NCBI GenBank assembly: GCA_016186715.1
Contig: JACPLA010000063.1
Location: 1 to 53,918 of the forward strand
Direction: 5' to 3'
DNA: 53,918 bases
Origin: Ignavibacteriales bacterium
GTDB taxonomy: Bacteria > Bacteroidota > Ignavibacteria > UBA10030
In this document: piece by piece, positions 1 to 9,562 of the stretch
How the letters are laid out: every line of letters begins with the position of its first letter
Numbering within the stretch: the first letter of the stretch is position 1
Notes under the pieces: model-generated
Databases searched by the model: none
Told to the model about the DNA's origin: nothing
The model's input: the letters and a program-made list of their open reading frames with translations, nothing else
Position numbers and translations under genes: made by a program

Positions 1-1888
1 CAAACTTCGAAAGGCGGACCGAAGCCGATCCTTTTGGGAAGAACAGCATGGATTTTGTGTCCCCCACCGTGCTGCTGCGATCTCCCCGGACGCCCGCGGT
101 CAGAAAATACTGATCCGAGAGGTTCACTTCCTCCTGAACAAAAAATCCCCAGTCGCGCTGGATTGTGACTTCCTGGAGTGCATTGACGCTGGCCGCCTGG
201 TCCACGTTGGTTTGCGTCACGATAAGCCCGCGCGCTTCATTGAGCACACTGTTGCGGTCAAGGGCTTCAAACTGGAGCCCGGCACTTGTCCGGAAGGTGG
301 CGCTCGGCCCGGAGGTGTAATTATGGACCAGATTGAGATACAAATTGGAATTTGTGTTGGAGGTTTGCTGCACAACTGAAGCGCCCGGTAGACTGCTGTT
401 CCGTTCAAACTGAAGCTCCGGCGGCGAAAGGACTTTGTTTTCCAGAGTGAAATAATCCACTCCCGCTTGGGCGGAAAAATCAAGGAGCTGCTCATTGGTC
501 CGAAGTAGATTCCAGGTCAGCTGAACGGCCGCAATTGAGCGGTTGACTTGTTCGGTGTTTTTCAGAACGTCACGTGTATGAAAAGGATTTGACGGGTTCA
601 GCGTGTGATCCGGATAGACACCGTTTTTCGGCAGGATATTAAGAAAGCTGGGAGTGAAGGCCAACGAGAAGCCAAGAGTCGTATTGGTGTTGTCGTTCCC
701 GGTGATCGCCCTGTTCGATTCGGTTCTCAGGAAATTTGTGAACAAACTGACGTTTGCACGATCGGTTATGCGGTGATTTAAGTTGAGTCGTCCTCCGTAT
801 CGAGAATATCCTGTGTTCTGGATGATGCCGTCCTCGGTGCGGCTGACCCCCGAGACAAAATAGTGTGTCGATTCAGTCCCGCCGCGCGTGCTGACAGTCG
901 TTTCGTAAATCATTCCCGTCTCTCCGTACATTTCCTCCTCATAGTCGATGAATCGTCCCCCATTTTGGTCGAAGATCGGCCCATACGCGGCGCCGTAAGT
1001 ATCGATGGCGGTCTGGCGGGTGAATTTGCGCGTACCGATTTTCCTCAGCAGATTGTTCATCCCCACGAGCTGGTTGATCTCTACCCTCGCCTCCCCCGTT
1101 CCTCCCCGCTTCGTGGTGATGATCACGACTCCGTTAGTCGCTTTGGCTCCGTAAATGGCTGCCGCGCTGGCACCCTTCAAGACCTCGATATTCTCAATAT
1201 CGTACGGGTTGATGTCTGCAATCCGACTTGCTGGCTGGCCTTGAGGCCTCCGACTACCGGCACCGGCGGCCTTCGTCACGAGGTCGATTCCGGACTGAAT
1301 CTCACTATTGCTGATGATCACACCGTCGATGACAAACAGAGGTTGCGTCGATCCCTCGATTGTGGAGACACCCCGGAGGTCAATGTATATGCCGCCGCCG
1401 GGCGCACCCGTGTTCTGGCTGATCGAAATGCCCGCGAACTTTCCGGCCAGCGCTTGATCAAGGGTTTGAGCCGGGGCCCCGACCAACTCTTTCGCTGACA
1501 CCGTCGCGACCGCGTTGGCGAGGTTCTCGCGTTTAACGGAGGACGCGAGACCGGTGACAACGACCTCGGAGGTCTTCAAAACATCCTCTTCCATTCCAAT
1601 ACTCAACGCGCCCGAAGTTCGGGTAACGTAGGACTCCACGGTCTTGTAGCCAAGGTAGCTGACGATAACGGTGGCGTCGCCCGCCTCGCGCACCTGGAGG
1701 CGGAATCCTCCTCCGGCGTCTGATGTGGTTCCCACATACGTTCCCTTGATCCGGATGTTGGCGCCGGCCAGAGGTTCGTTCGTGGACTGCACATAGACTC
1801 GACCGGCGATATCTAAGTCTTGGGCGACCAGGGATCCGGTCACGGCGATCAACAGGAGCGCCACCATGGATGAAAGGCGAGACTTCAT
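1..1888 (-). CDS. SusC/RagA-family TonB-dependent outer-membrane receptor (3' end outside window)
   Basis: This is the N-terminal ~629 codons of a SusC-like receptor, which imports bulky nutrients such as glycans or peptides across the outer membrane using TonB energy. The reading frame is open from the ATG at 1888 to the window edge. The start is supported by AAAGG upstream and by a signal peptide (MKSRLSSMVALLLIAVTGS, ending near VAQ). Residues ~25-105 form a carboxypeptidase-regulatory-like beta domain (GRVYVQSTNEPLAGANIRIK, then SYLGYK). The plug domain follows at ~115-250, with the SusC-type LKGASAAAIYGAKATNGVV motif. After that come alternating beta strands of the barrel. A SusD-type lipoprotein would be expected downstream, beyond position 1, so the substrate cannot be told. 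Family assignment is secure; the substrate is unknown. Confidence 0.93.
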   Translation of the reverse strand, partial: MKSRLSSMVALLLIAVTGSLVAQDLDIAGRVYVQSTNEPLAGANIRIKGTYVGTTSDAGGGFRLQVREAGDATVIVSYLGYKTVESYVTRTSGALSIGMEEDVLKTSEVVVTGLASSVKRENLANAVATVSAKELVGAPAQTLDQALAGKFAGISISQNTGAPGGGIYIDLRGVSTIEGSTQPLFVIDGVIISNSEIQSGIDLVTKAAGAGSRRPQGQPASRIADINPYDIENIEVLKGASAAAIYGAKATNGVVIITTKRGGTGEARVEINQLVGMNNLLRKIGTRKFTRQTAIDTYGAAYGPIFDQNGGRFIDYEEEMYGETGMIYETTVSTRGGTESTHYFVSGVSRTEDGIIQNTGYSRYGGRLNLNHRITDRANVSLFTNFLRTESNRAITGNDNTNTTLGFSLAFTPSFLNILPKNGVYPDHTLNPSNPFHTRDVLKNTEQVNRSIAAVQLTWNLLRTNEQLLDFSAQAGVDYFTLENKVLSPPELQFERNSSLPGASVVQQTSNTNSNLYLNLVHNYTSGPSATFRTSAGLQFEALDRNSVLNEARGLIVTQTNVDQAASVNALQEVTIQRDWGFFVQEEVNLSDQYFLTAGVRGDRSSTVGDTKSMLFFPKGSASVRLSKF

Positions 1889-2503
1889 AGAGGTTACCCT
1901 TTCATGGATAGTAGGTTGCAGAACAGTTCTTTGGAAAGCGTTTTGCGCTTGGCGGGGGACGACGAGTCCTTTACAGCACCAGACCTGCGACACACTCCAT
2001 TTTCTGTGGCCCGCTCAAAAGAATTTCAGGGCAACAGTTACGGAAGGGGTCGCGGTTGTATTTCAAGTCCCGCCACTGGGACACGAACAGATGTCGAATA
2101 CTCTCGTGACAAACAGCATTATCTTCTGATGTTCGGGAGGATGGAACGAGGGAGCGGATGTTGAAAAAAGAAGAACTACTCAAGACACCTCCCTCATACA
2201 ATCTTTCGGCTTTGGAAGCTGTGTATGCATGATGGTAAGAAAGGTAGGAATGAAAGTCAAGACCATTCCGAAAATGAATCTTAGAATGGGCGTGAATACG
2301 GGCGGCTTCTTAATTCTGAACTTTCGTCAGATCCAGGCCGTCGGCAGTGGATCCATGTTTCCCTTTGTACCGAACGCGCTTTGGCATTCAGGCTTCAAAA
2401 GTCCCTTCAGTTCTCTTCTCACATTGTGCGCAAAAGGCGCACCCCCGCCAGCCTACAACGGCGGGAAGGCTGGCGCCTCTGGCGGTCAAGTTTCATTTCT
2501 CAC
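1889..2503. other. Intergenic region / long leader upstream of the SusC-like gene
   Basis: About 615 bases separate the end of the amidohydrolase gene from the SusC-like start; both genes are read on the minus strand. It should hold the receptor's promoter and a leader. I recognise no riboswitch and no clear promoter boxes. Short ORFs on both strands have no recognisable domain or ribosome binding site and I do not treat them as genes. The part near 2427-2485 is rich in GC inverted repeats and is listed separately. Confidence 0.5.
2427..2485. repeat. GC-rich nested inverted repeats downstream of the amidohydrolase genes
   Basis: Two hairpins lie side by side: TGCGC (2427-2431) with GCGCA (2437-2441), and CGCCAGCCT (2446-2454) with AGGCTGGCG (2467-2475). 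CCGCCAG (2445-2451) can alternatively pair with CTGGCGG (2479-2485). The structure starts about 18 bases beyond the stop codon of the minus-strand gene ending at 2504, so it could end that transcript. No T-run follows on the minus strand, so it is not a classical intrinsic terminator. Confidence 0.5.
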
Positions 2504-3847
2504 TCACTCAGTTTCCTTCAATTGCCTGTATTTCTCGGTATACTTATCATACAGTCGCTTGTGCATATTTCTCATATCGACCGTTTTTCCCTGAATGTAA
2601 ACCTGCTCGACGGTTGAAGAGAGTTCCAGAATATCTCCGCTTACCACCAGAACAGTGGCCTGCTTGCCAGGTTCGATTGAACCGACCAGAGAATCAATAC
2701 CCAGCACCCTTGCTGCATCAAGGGTGACGGCCTTGAGGGCGTCCTCCTTTGAGAGTCCGAATGCGGCCGCGGTGGCCGCGTGATGGTTGAGATTTCTTGC
2801 ATTCGAAGGATCCGTGTCACCGGAGATGCAAAAGAGTATCCCGGCCTCTTTGAGTTTGCCCGGAAGCGAATAGACGAGATCGTACTCCTCCCACCGCCGG
2901 GACGGAGAACTGAGAACATCGGTGACAATGACCGGAATGTTTTTTGCCTTGAGTTGATTCGTTATTCTCCAGGCATCGCGTCCCCCCACGATGATCAGCC
3001 GAACGTTTTCTTTCTCCGCCCACGTGATGGCTGCCTGGATCTGCGTGAGCTCATTGGCATTGACCCATACCGGTATTTTCCTCTCGAGGACCGGAATCAG
3101 TGCCTCCCATCGTAAATCCGTATCGTGACGTGGAATCCCTTTGCTCTGCTCCGCCCTTTTTGCGATCACGTACGCTCTCGCTGCGGCGAAGGCATCGTTC
3201 AGAGCTTTCAGGCGGGCGTCACGATCTTTCATCCATTCTTCCTTCGTCTGACGCGAGAATGGTGACGCGGTATAGATCATGGTGGGCCAGTTCACCGTTA
3301 AACCAAGCGGAGCTTTGAGCGTCATCTCTTCCCATGTCCATCCGTCCATCAGGATCGCTGCGGAGGTCCCCGCGATGAGTCCGCCCACAGGCGTAGTACC
3401 GGTAATGGTAATTCCCCCGGAACGGGCGACGGGGATAAGCTTGCTCTCGGGGTGAACAGCTACCTCAGCCCGCGCATTCGAGTTCATATCTCCCGCCTCA
3501 CTGTGATCCAATGTACCCCTGACCGAGCCGATTTCCTTCAAGCCCATGGTGCTATATGAATCGATGAGTCCGGGATACACCGATTTTCCTGAAATGTCGA
3601 TCCTCTCCGCGTCGGCAGGGATGGTGACGTTTGTCCCCACCGCCGTGATAATTCCCTTGTCGAAAACGACCGTACCGTTGGGGATCACGGGACCGCTGAC
3701 CGTATAGATCGTTCCGCCGGTGAGCGCGAGAGGTTTTTTCTGCTTGGGAGCGGGAATCGGGTCAGAGGCCATGAGCATGAAAACCGCGAACAGATGAAGC
3801 GTGAACAACGGCAAGATCCGGTTTTGACGATTGGCTTTCTTATTCAT
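2504..3847 (-). CDS. Exported amidohydrolase-family protein lacking the HxH metal motif
   Basis: A 447-residue protein of the imidazolonepropionase-related amidohydrolase superfamily, with an N-terminal hydrophobic export signal (LPLFTLHLFAVFMLMAS). The small beta domain (LTGGTIYTV...KGIITAVG) and the C-terminal GSIEPGKQATVLVVSGD segment are typical of the family. The first metal-binding motif, normally GxxDxHxH, here reads GLIDSYSTMG (Tyr98-Ser99-Thr100), so both histidines are missing. A late ISGDTDPSNARNLNHHAAT segment remains in the region of the last metal ligand. The gene overlaps the end of the upstream tandem amidohydrolase by 8 bases, so the two are co-transcribed. It may be an inactive partner subunit or use another chemistry; I cannot name a substrate. 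Confidence 0.85.
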   Translation of the reverse strand: MNKKANRQNRILPLFTLHLFAVFMLMASDPIPAPKQKKPLALTGGTIYTVSGPVIPNGTVVFDKGIITAVGTNVTIPADAERIDISGKSVYPGLIDSYSTMGLKEIGSVRGTLDHSEAGDMNSNARAEVAVHPESKLIPVARSGGITITGTTPVGGLIAGTSAAILMDGWTWEEMTLKAPLGLTVNWPTMIYTASPFSRQTKEEWMKDRDARLKALNDAFAAARAYVIAKRAEQSKGIPRHDTDLRWEALIPVLERKIPVWVNANELTQIQAAITWAEKENVRLIIVGGRDAWRITNQLKAKNIPVIVTDVLSSPSRRWEEYDLVYSLPGKLKEAGILFCISGDTDPSNARNLNHHAATAAAFGLSKEDALKAVTLDAARVLGIDSLVGSIEPGKQATVLVVSGDILELSSTVEQVYIQGKTVDMRNMHKRLYDKYTEKYRQLKETE

Positions 3848-6800
3848 ACGTCACCTCATCGATGCACGAATGGAGTTCGATTTCGTTTGGACGGCGCGTC
3901 TCTCCTTGCTTTCGGCCACCTGTGGAGTCGTCCTTGCTTGCAAGAACCTTCTGGATCAACGCAGCGCGCTGTTCGCGAATTTCCTTTCGAAAGGCCTGAT
4001 CCTCCTCAAGGTCGAAGTACTTCCGGCCATCGATCCACGTTTGTTCGCACTTGGTCAGAGTGGAAAGCGGACTGCCGCTCCAGATGACAAAATCTGCATC
4101 CTTGCCTGGTTCAAGGGAGCCCACGCGTTTGTCAATCCTCAGCTGCTTCGCCGGATTCAGGGTGACAAAGCTCAGGGCTTCTTCTTCGGTCAGTCCGAAC
4201 TCGATCGCTTTTCCCGCTTCCCAATTGAGACGTGTGGCAAGCTGACTGTTGTCGGAATTATAGGAAACGACGACGCCCTGTTGATGCATGAGAGGACCGT
4301 TGCCGGGGATTGCATCCCACGCCTCGATCTTATACGCCCACCAGTCGCTGAAGGAGGATGCGCCGGCGCCGTGACGGGCAATGGCATCCGCCACCTTGTA
4401 CCCCTCCAGAACATGCTGCAGCGATGCAATGCGTATTCCGAAATCCTCCGCCACGCGAAGGAGCATCAGGATTTCGTCCTGTCGATAACAGTGCGCATGG
4501 ATTAATCGCTTGCCGTTGAGCATTTCGACGATTGCGTCCAGCTCGAGATCGCGACGCGGCGGAATTTTCGACCGGTTCTTTTCCCATTGCTTCCATTCGC
4601 GTTCGTAATCCTGAGCCGCCTTGAACCTGTCACGGATGAGTTGTTCAACGCCCATGCGTGTGGTTGGGTATCGCGCCAGTGTTCCCGCAGGCAGAATGAA
4701 ATTGCTGCGTTTTACGTTTTCACCCAACGCGAATTTCACTCCGGGCGGGGCATCTTCGAAGATCAATTCATCCGGGTGCGCGCCCCAACGCCACTTGACG
4801 ACCGCATTCTGCCCGCCAATCGGGTTCGCAGACCCGTGAAGAATATTGGCCGCCGTCGTTCCGCCCGCCAGCTGGCGGTAGATCCAGATGTCGTCGGAAT
4901 TGATGACGTCCTGGATCCGTGTTTCGCACGTGATCGCCTGCCCTCCCTCATTGATGCTTGCCGCAGCCGTGTGAGAGTGTGCGTCGATCATTCCCGGAGT
5001 CACATGCTTGCCCGTTGCGTCCACGGTAACCGCGCCCGCCGGGGCCTGAATATTCTGACCTATCCGGACAATCTTTCCCCCGGTGACGAGCATGTCGCTG
5101 TTCGTGAGCCGTCCCGGCTTCCCCTGAGTCCAGATCGTTGCATTTTTGACAAGAATATTCTGCGGCTGATCGGGTTGTTTGAGACGACCGTATTCCCCTG
5201 GAGGAAACACATCGGGGAATGAAGCCATCTCCGGTTTTTTTGACCTGGTCGTGTCAGGTTCCGCCTTTGCTGCTTCTTTGCGAACGGCATCCCACGTAAA
5301 CTGCACGCCGTCGGTCCGGTTTCCGTACCCGAAAATTTCTTTGTCGGAAACTGTTCCCGACATTGTCATGACGCCTTTCCATCCGATTGAGTCGGTCGGA
5401 AGCTTGAAAGAAATTCTCCCAACAGTATACGATACAGACTGGAGTTTCAGTTCTTTGCCGGCCCAGGTAATTGATCCGGCCGGTTTCTCCGCTTCTCCCT
5501 TCAATGCGAGGATCCCCGTGGCCCCGGGGTGCACCGAAAGCGTAAATTCCCACATTCCGCGGACATCCGAGGCAGGGGGCGGCTTTACTTCGTGTTGCTT
5601 GCCGTCGATCCAGATCTCACGAATCTTCGTCTTCTCTTTGAAGACATCTCCGTCGGTGACGAGAATATTTGCTGATTTTCCCTTCTCCAGCGTCCCCGTT
5701 TGTTTGATGACCCCGAGCCATGTTGCGGGATGTACGGTCAGAGCGGCAAGCGCTGTCTCGGGCGTGAGGCCGCGTGCGACGGCCTTGCGCAACTGAGCGA
5801 GAAAGGTTCCGGGATCTTTGAGTTGATCCGCTGTGATTGCAATCGGTACACCGGCGCGCGCAAGTCTTCCCGCGTTCTCAGAAGCCGCATCCCAATGACG
5901 TAATTCCTCCAGGCTGGCGGTGAGAGCCTCTTCCGGCGTTTCAACCGCGGGGGCCTCTGGGAAGTTCAGATGGATAATCACCGGTACCTTTGTGCTCTTC
6001 ACCGCTTCGATCCTCCGGTATTCTTCTCCGCTTCCGCGCACGATAACATTCAATGAAAACTCTTTTCCGATTTTCGCGGCCCGGAGAAAACCCAGGTCGT
6101 CGTTGGCCTCCATAAGGACGGGTTGCCTTCCCAAGACGGCCTCTCGCAGGGCGGCGAGCGTGTTGTTTGTCTCGGGGCGCGATTGTGATGGGGTTCGGTC
6201 AAAGGATTCCCACGGCCGCCGGTACCATTCTGCATCGATCCAGGTTTGACGAATAAATGCAATGATACCCATGAGGGAATTCGGATAGCCGCTGAAAAAC
6301 CCTCCCTCCACATAAAAAGAGACTGCATGAGCTACGTTTCGCTTGACAACCAGCCTGCCCCCGGCGTTCGAGCCAAGACTCACGAGCGCACTTTGACCGC
6401 GGAAGATTCCTTGCCGGGGAACAACATGGACCAGCGCGAACCCCTGGGAACGAAGCTTCTTCGCCTCCTTACCGTCCATCCGAAATTCCATTGCAACGTC
6501 GAAATCCGACCTGGCTTTTGGATTCCAATGAGCCGCGCCCTTCGGTGACTCCTCTTGTTGGGTAGATCCTGGTGACGGCGATGGGGGCTTCGGAAGACCG
6601 TACGTCGAGTACGCATCGATGAAACCGGCATATAATGTCATTCCTTCCATGTTCCAGGTCCGAGCGTCCGGCGGCACCGGCGCGCGTTCGCCAACCGATT
6701 CGATCATGCCATCGCGGATAACCAAATTTCCGCGGTCAATGACTTTTCCCGGTGCAACGACGATGCGGGCGTTCAGAAACGCGTGAACGGCAGGCGTATT

Positions 6801-6890
6801 GTCCCTCAGACCCGTCGTGGGTTCGCTTTGACCCCAGAGACCTGCCGAAAAGAAAACCGACAAAAACAAAAGCGTTCGGAAGCGGTTCAT
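3840..6890 (-). CDS. Exported tandem amidohydrolase (one degenerate and one intact module)
   Basis: A 1016-residue protein made of two imidazolonepropionase-like amidohydrolase modules. A signal peptide (MNRFRTLLFLSVFFSAGLWG) precedes module 1 (~30-430). There the metal motif is replaced by GFIDAYSTYG (Tyr94-Ser95-Thr96). A beta-rich linker (~440-560) contains WEFTLSVHPGATG and the repeated GNRTDGVQFTWDAVR-type strands. Module 2 (~570-990) keeps GMIDAHSHTA (His638, His640), a later IHAHCY, SLQHVLEG and a NSDN segment, so it looks able to bind metal. The ATG at 6890 follows a strong AGGAGG site. The tail overlaps the next gene, a third module of the same kind. The likely activity is hydrolysis of a cyclic amide or peptide-like bond in the periplasm, but the substrate is unknown. 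Confidence 0.88.
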   Translation of the reverse strand: MNRFRTLLFLSVFFSAGLWGQSEPTTGLRDNTPAVHAFLNARIVVAPGKVIDRGNLVIRDGMIESVGERAPVPPDARTWNMEGMTLYAGFIDAYSTYGLPKPPSPSPGSTQQEESPKGAAHWNPKARSDFDVAMEFRMDGKEAKKLRSQGFALVHVVPRQGIFRGQSALVSLGSNAGGRLVVKRNVAHAVSFYVEGGFFSGYPNSLMGIIAFIRQTWIDAEWYRRPWESFDRTPSQSRPETNNTLAALREAVLGRQPVLMEANDDLGFLRAAKIGKEFSLNVIVRGSGEEYRRIEAVKSTKVPVIIHLNFPEAPAVETPEEALTASLEELRHWDAASENAGRLARAGVPIAITADQLKDPGTFLAQLRKAVARGLTPETALAALTVHPATWLGVIKQTGTLEKGKSANILVTDGDVFKEKTKIREIWIDGKQHEVKPPPASDVRGMWEFTLSVHPGATGILALKGEAEKPAGSITWAGKELKLQSVSYTVGRISFKLPTDSIGWKGVMTMSGTVSDKEIFGYGNRTDGVQFTWDAVRKEAAKAEPDTTRSKKPEMASFPDVFPPGEYGRLKQPDQPQNILVKNATIWTQGKPGRLTNSDMLVTGGKIVRIGQNIQAPAGAVTVDATGKHVTPGMIDAHSHTAAASINEGGQAITCETRIQDVINSDDIWIYRQLAGGTTAANILHGSANPIGGQNAVVKWRWGAHPDELIFEDAPPGVKFALGENVKRSNFILPAGTLARYPTTRMGVEQLIRDRFKAAQDYEREWKQWEKNRSKIPPRRDLELDAIVEMLNGKRLIHAHCYRQDEILMLLRVAEDFGIRIASLQHVLEGYKVADAIARHGAGASSFSDWWAYKIEAWDAIPGNGPLMHQQGVVVSYNSDNSQLATRLNWEAGKAIEFGLTEEEALSFVTLNPAKQLRIDKRVGSLEPGKDADFVIWSGSPLSTLTKCEQTWIDGRKYFDLEEDQAFRKEIREQRAALIQKVLASKDDSTGGRKQGETRRPNEIELHSCIDEVTYE

Positions 6891-7029
6891 GAATCCTCCT
6901 GAGTAAGTGCGAGCAAAGAAGACGTAGTTGCGGGTCGAAGGTTTTGAACAACCCGAAGGATTTGCGAGGAGAAAATAGAGAGAAAAACTTCCCGATGCAA
7001 AGGATTTGGAGTTGCGGAGATGAGACGGA

Positions 7030-8130
7030 CTACTTCTGCACTCTCGTCAGATTGACGATGCCGGCAACGAAGAAAAGCAGATTTGCCATCCAGGCCGTCA
7101 GGAGGGGATCCATATCTCCGTTGTACCCGAACACCTGACTCGTTTTCATGAATCCAAGATAGATGAACGTGACGGCGATGGAGATTCCGAATTCAACTGC
7201 TACGCCGCTTCGGCGCTTGTTGGACGAAAACGGAACGCCGAAGAGAACAACAATCAGGCTGGCAAAGGGGAACGCGATCTTTCCGTGGTAGTCGACGAGC
7301 CAGCGCGAAACCTCCTGCCCGGCTCGCTTCTGCGCCTCGATGAACTGCTTCAGCTCTTCGAAGTCCATTTCATCAGGTTTGCGCTGTTTCTTCTCAATGT
7401 CGGAAGGTGTCAGAGAAAGGCGCCCGATGGGCTTTTGTCCATATTGCTCGAAACTCGGGGTCCCCTCGACGAACGAACGGGTATTTCCTCTTAAAAGCAC
7501 CCACCCGGGATTCGACGTGTCTTGATCCAGAGAGACCCATTGCATTTGCTGCGCGTCATGCCGGGTCAGGAGCACTGTCAGATTGGAATCCGCAAAATCC
7601 TGAATGCTGACGCGGCTTGCCATTCTTGTATTCGCATCATAAAATCCGATCGACACGAGACGCGTTCGGCCTTCCTGGAAATAGATGTTGAATCTGCTCG
7701 TTGCGGTCGAAAGCCTGTTCAGGTGGACGCGCTCGATGTCGAATTTTGTTTGGTTGGCATACGGAACAAGCCAGCCATTAAAGTAGATGGAGACGAGGCT
7801 CACTGCAAGTGCAACGCCGACAAAGGGAGCCATGAACCTGTAGAGGCTCATTCCGCTTGATTTCATGGCCGCCAGCTCGTTTTGCTGAGAAAGCCTCCCC
7901 GTCACAAACAATGCGGCCAGGAGCATCGCAACCGGCGTCATCAATTTGACGATCTCGGGGATGAAATGGACGTAGTATTCGATGATGACACGGGTGTCCA
8001 CATTTGCATCGATGAAATCGTCGAGCTTTTCCATAAGGTCGACCACGAGAAAAATCAGGACAAAAGCAAGCAGTCCGAACAGGAACGTGACCAGGAACTG
8101 CCTGACGATGTATCGGTCGAGAATCGTCAT
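7030..8130 (-). CDS. lptG: LptF/LptG-family permease (LptG-like), LPS export ABC transporter
   Basis: A 366-residue YjgP/YjgQ-family membrane protein. In Gram-negative bacteria LptF and LptG, with the ATPase LptB, extract lipopolysaccharide from the inner membrane and push it along the Lpt bridge. Three N-terminal membrane segments are visible (FLVTFLFGLLAFVLIFLVVD, then PVAMLLAALFVTG). They are followed by the family motif QNELAAMKSSGMSLYRFM and a periplasmic beta-jellyroll region. Three further helices lie at the C-terminus. The start ATG at 8130 overlaps the stop of the lptF-like gene (ATGA) and has a GGGGAGG site. Which of the two paralogues is LptF and which is LptG is inferred from order and length. 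Confidence 0.88.
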   Translation of the reverse strand: MTILDRYIVRQFLVTFLFGLLAFVLIFLVVDLMEKLDDFIDANVDTRVIIEYYVHFIPEIVKLMTPVAMLLAALFVTGRLSQQNELAAMKSSGMSLYRFMAPFVGVALAVSLVSIYFNGWLVPYANQTKFDIERVHLNRLSTATSRFNIYFQEGRTRLVSIGFYDANTRMASRVSIQDFADSNLTVLLTRHDAQQMQWVSLDQDTSNPGWVLLRGNTRSFVEGTPSFEQYGQKPIGRLSLTPSDIEKKQRKPDEMDFEELKQFIEAQKRAGQEVSRWLVDYHGKIAFPFASLIVVLFGVPFSSNKRRSGVAVEFGISIAVTFIYLGFMKTSQVFGYNGDMDPLLTAWMANLLFFVAGIVNLTRVQK

Positions 8131-9503
8131 TCGGGATTTTCCTCCCCGACCTCGGAACGAAAGCGTTCAGGAACAAGGCGCCGCAGAGCGGACCAGTTGA
8201 TGGTCAGGGTTTCACGAGCCGATCGATACGTCAAATAGCCGCCGAAGAGTCCGAGAAGAATGTTTGCCGCCCACATGCCGATCCACGGCTCGAGGAGCCC
8301 GCGGTCAGCCAGCTTCTCGCCCCCGATGAGACAGGCCCAATAGAGAAGAAAGAAGCCCAGGCTCAGGCTTGCAGCGACGCCGAACGTTCCCCGGCGCGAC
8401 ATGATTCCGAGCGGCGCACCGACCAGGATGAAGACGATGCATGCGACGGGAATGGCATATTTCTTATGGATTTCCACCCGGAATTCCCGCTCCTTCCGCA
8501 TCAGGTCCCTGATGCTGTAGAATTCGCTCTCGAGGGAGCTCCTGAGCATTGAAATTCGGGAGAGGGCGGCGATGGTGGGGACATTCGCAACCATGGGCCG
8601 CGGGGCCGGTGTTCGTGGGCCTGCAAGGAGTTTTTCCAGTTCATTCTTGAGCCGGTCAAGGACACGGCGCTCATACACGGCCCGGCGGACACGAAGGCTG
8701 TCAACCTTGCTCCTCATGTCTTCGGCGCTGAGTTCACGATCTCCCCGCGCAAACGCGCTCTCTTGTGAGCGTTGGAAATCGAAGCCCTCCGCGTTCATGG
8801 CGATCCTATGTTTTTCAAACCGGATCTTTCTGTACTGAGCGTAGTCCGGAACGCTGATCTCATGGATCTCACCGTCGTACAGATCCATGATAAGCTTCCT
8901 GTAGTCCGGTGAAAAAGAAACGACGCCGCGCCGCGCGGCGACCGTGCTCTGGATTTCATGGCGCGTATTGTCAAAAATCGTAACCCCCTCCAGATCGTTC
9001 GATTCCGCAAATGTCTTGCGGGCGAGGATTGTATATCCGGTGAGGTCCTGGGAAAACAATCCGGGAACGATGGACAAGGTCGGCTTTTTCCGCTGGATGT
9101 CTCGTGAGAGGGTGGCTGCTTTGTGATTGGCATCCGGGAGAACCTCGTTATTGAAGAGGAGAAGCAGATAGAAAACGACACCGGAAGCGACGAGAGCAGG
9201 GGCCATCATCCGGTAGAGGCTGACCCCGCTTGCACGCATGGCGGTGATTTCGTTGTTGGAAGCAAGGCCGCCAAAAGCCATAAGGGTTGCAACAAGCACC
9301 GACATGGGAACTGCCAGCACCACCATCCATGCCAGGTTCAACACGATCACCTCGATAATCACTCCCGCACTCAATCCCTTTCCAACCAACTGGTCCATGA
9401 ACTTCATGATGAACTGGAGAAGGAAAATCAACATCAGCACGACGAGAGCAAACAAAAACGGAATTGCGTGCGCCCGGAGAATATGTCGCCAGAGAATAAT
9501 CAT
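8127..9503 (-). CDS. lptF: LptF/LptG-family permease (LptF-like), LPS export ABC transporter
   Basis: A 458-residue YjgP/YjgQ permease starting MIILWRHILRAHAIPFLF at 9503. The frame stays open further upstream to 10457, but that stretch is antisense to pdxH and lacks family similarity, so I reject the longer form. Membrane helices near the N-terminus (FALVVLMLIFLLQFIMKFMD, MVVLAVPMSVLVATLMAFG) are followed by the conserved NNEITAMRASGVSLYRMM. A periplasmic domain follows. It contains an extra charged, probably coiled-coil insert (~230-330; SAEDMRSKVDSLRVRRAVYE) that makes this protein longer than its neighbour. The C-terminal helices include YAIPVACIVFILVGAPLGIM. It overlaps lptG by 4 bases, so the two subunits should be made together. 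Confidence 0.88.
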   Translation of the reverse strand: MIILWRHILRAHAIPFLFALVVLMLIFLLQFIMKFMDQLVGKGLSAGVIIEVIVLNLAWMVVLAVPMSVLVATLMAFGGLASNNEITAMRASGVSLYRMMAPALVASGVVFYLLLLFNNEVLPDANHKAATLSRDIQRKKPTLSIVPGLFSQDLTGYTILARKTFAESNDLEGVTIFDNTRHEIQSTVAARRGVVSFSPDYRKLIMDLYDGEIHEISVPDYAQYRKIRFEKHRIAMNAEGFDFQRSQESAFARGDRELSAEDMRSKVDSLRVRRAVYERRVLDRLKNELEKLLAGPRTPAPRPMVANVPTIAALSRISMLRSSLESEFYSIRDLMRKEREFRVEIHKKYAIPVACIVFILVGAPLGIMSRRGTFGVAASLSLGFFLLYWACLIGGEKLADRGLLEPWIGMWAANILLGLFGGYLTYRSARETLTINWSALRRLVPERFRSEVGEENPE

Positions 9504-9562
9504 TGCCGTCAAATATACTGAGATTGCGTTTGGATCACAACACAAAGAGATAGAGGAGTGTC

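Noticed and set aside
863-1498. 211-codon open frame on the plus strand
   Set aside because: It is antisense to the SusC-like receptor, whose domains are clear; the plus-strand product has no recognisable motif.
2229-2727. Overlapping short frames on the plus strand near the GC hairpins
   Set aside because: They have no domain and no ribosome site, and they run into the antisense of the amidohydrolase gene.
2504-3847. Reading the YST amidohydrolase as a pseudogene
   Set aside because: The frame is intact, has an export signal, and shares its altered motif with module 1 of its neighbour, which argues for selection rather than decay.
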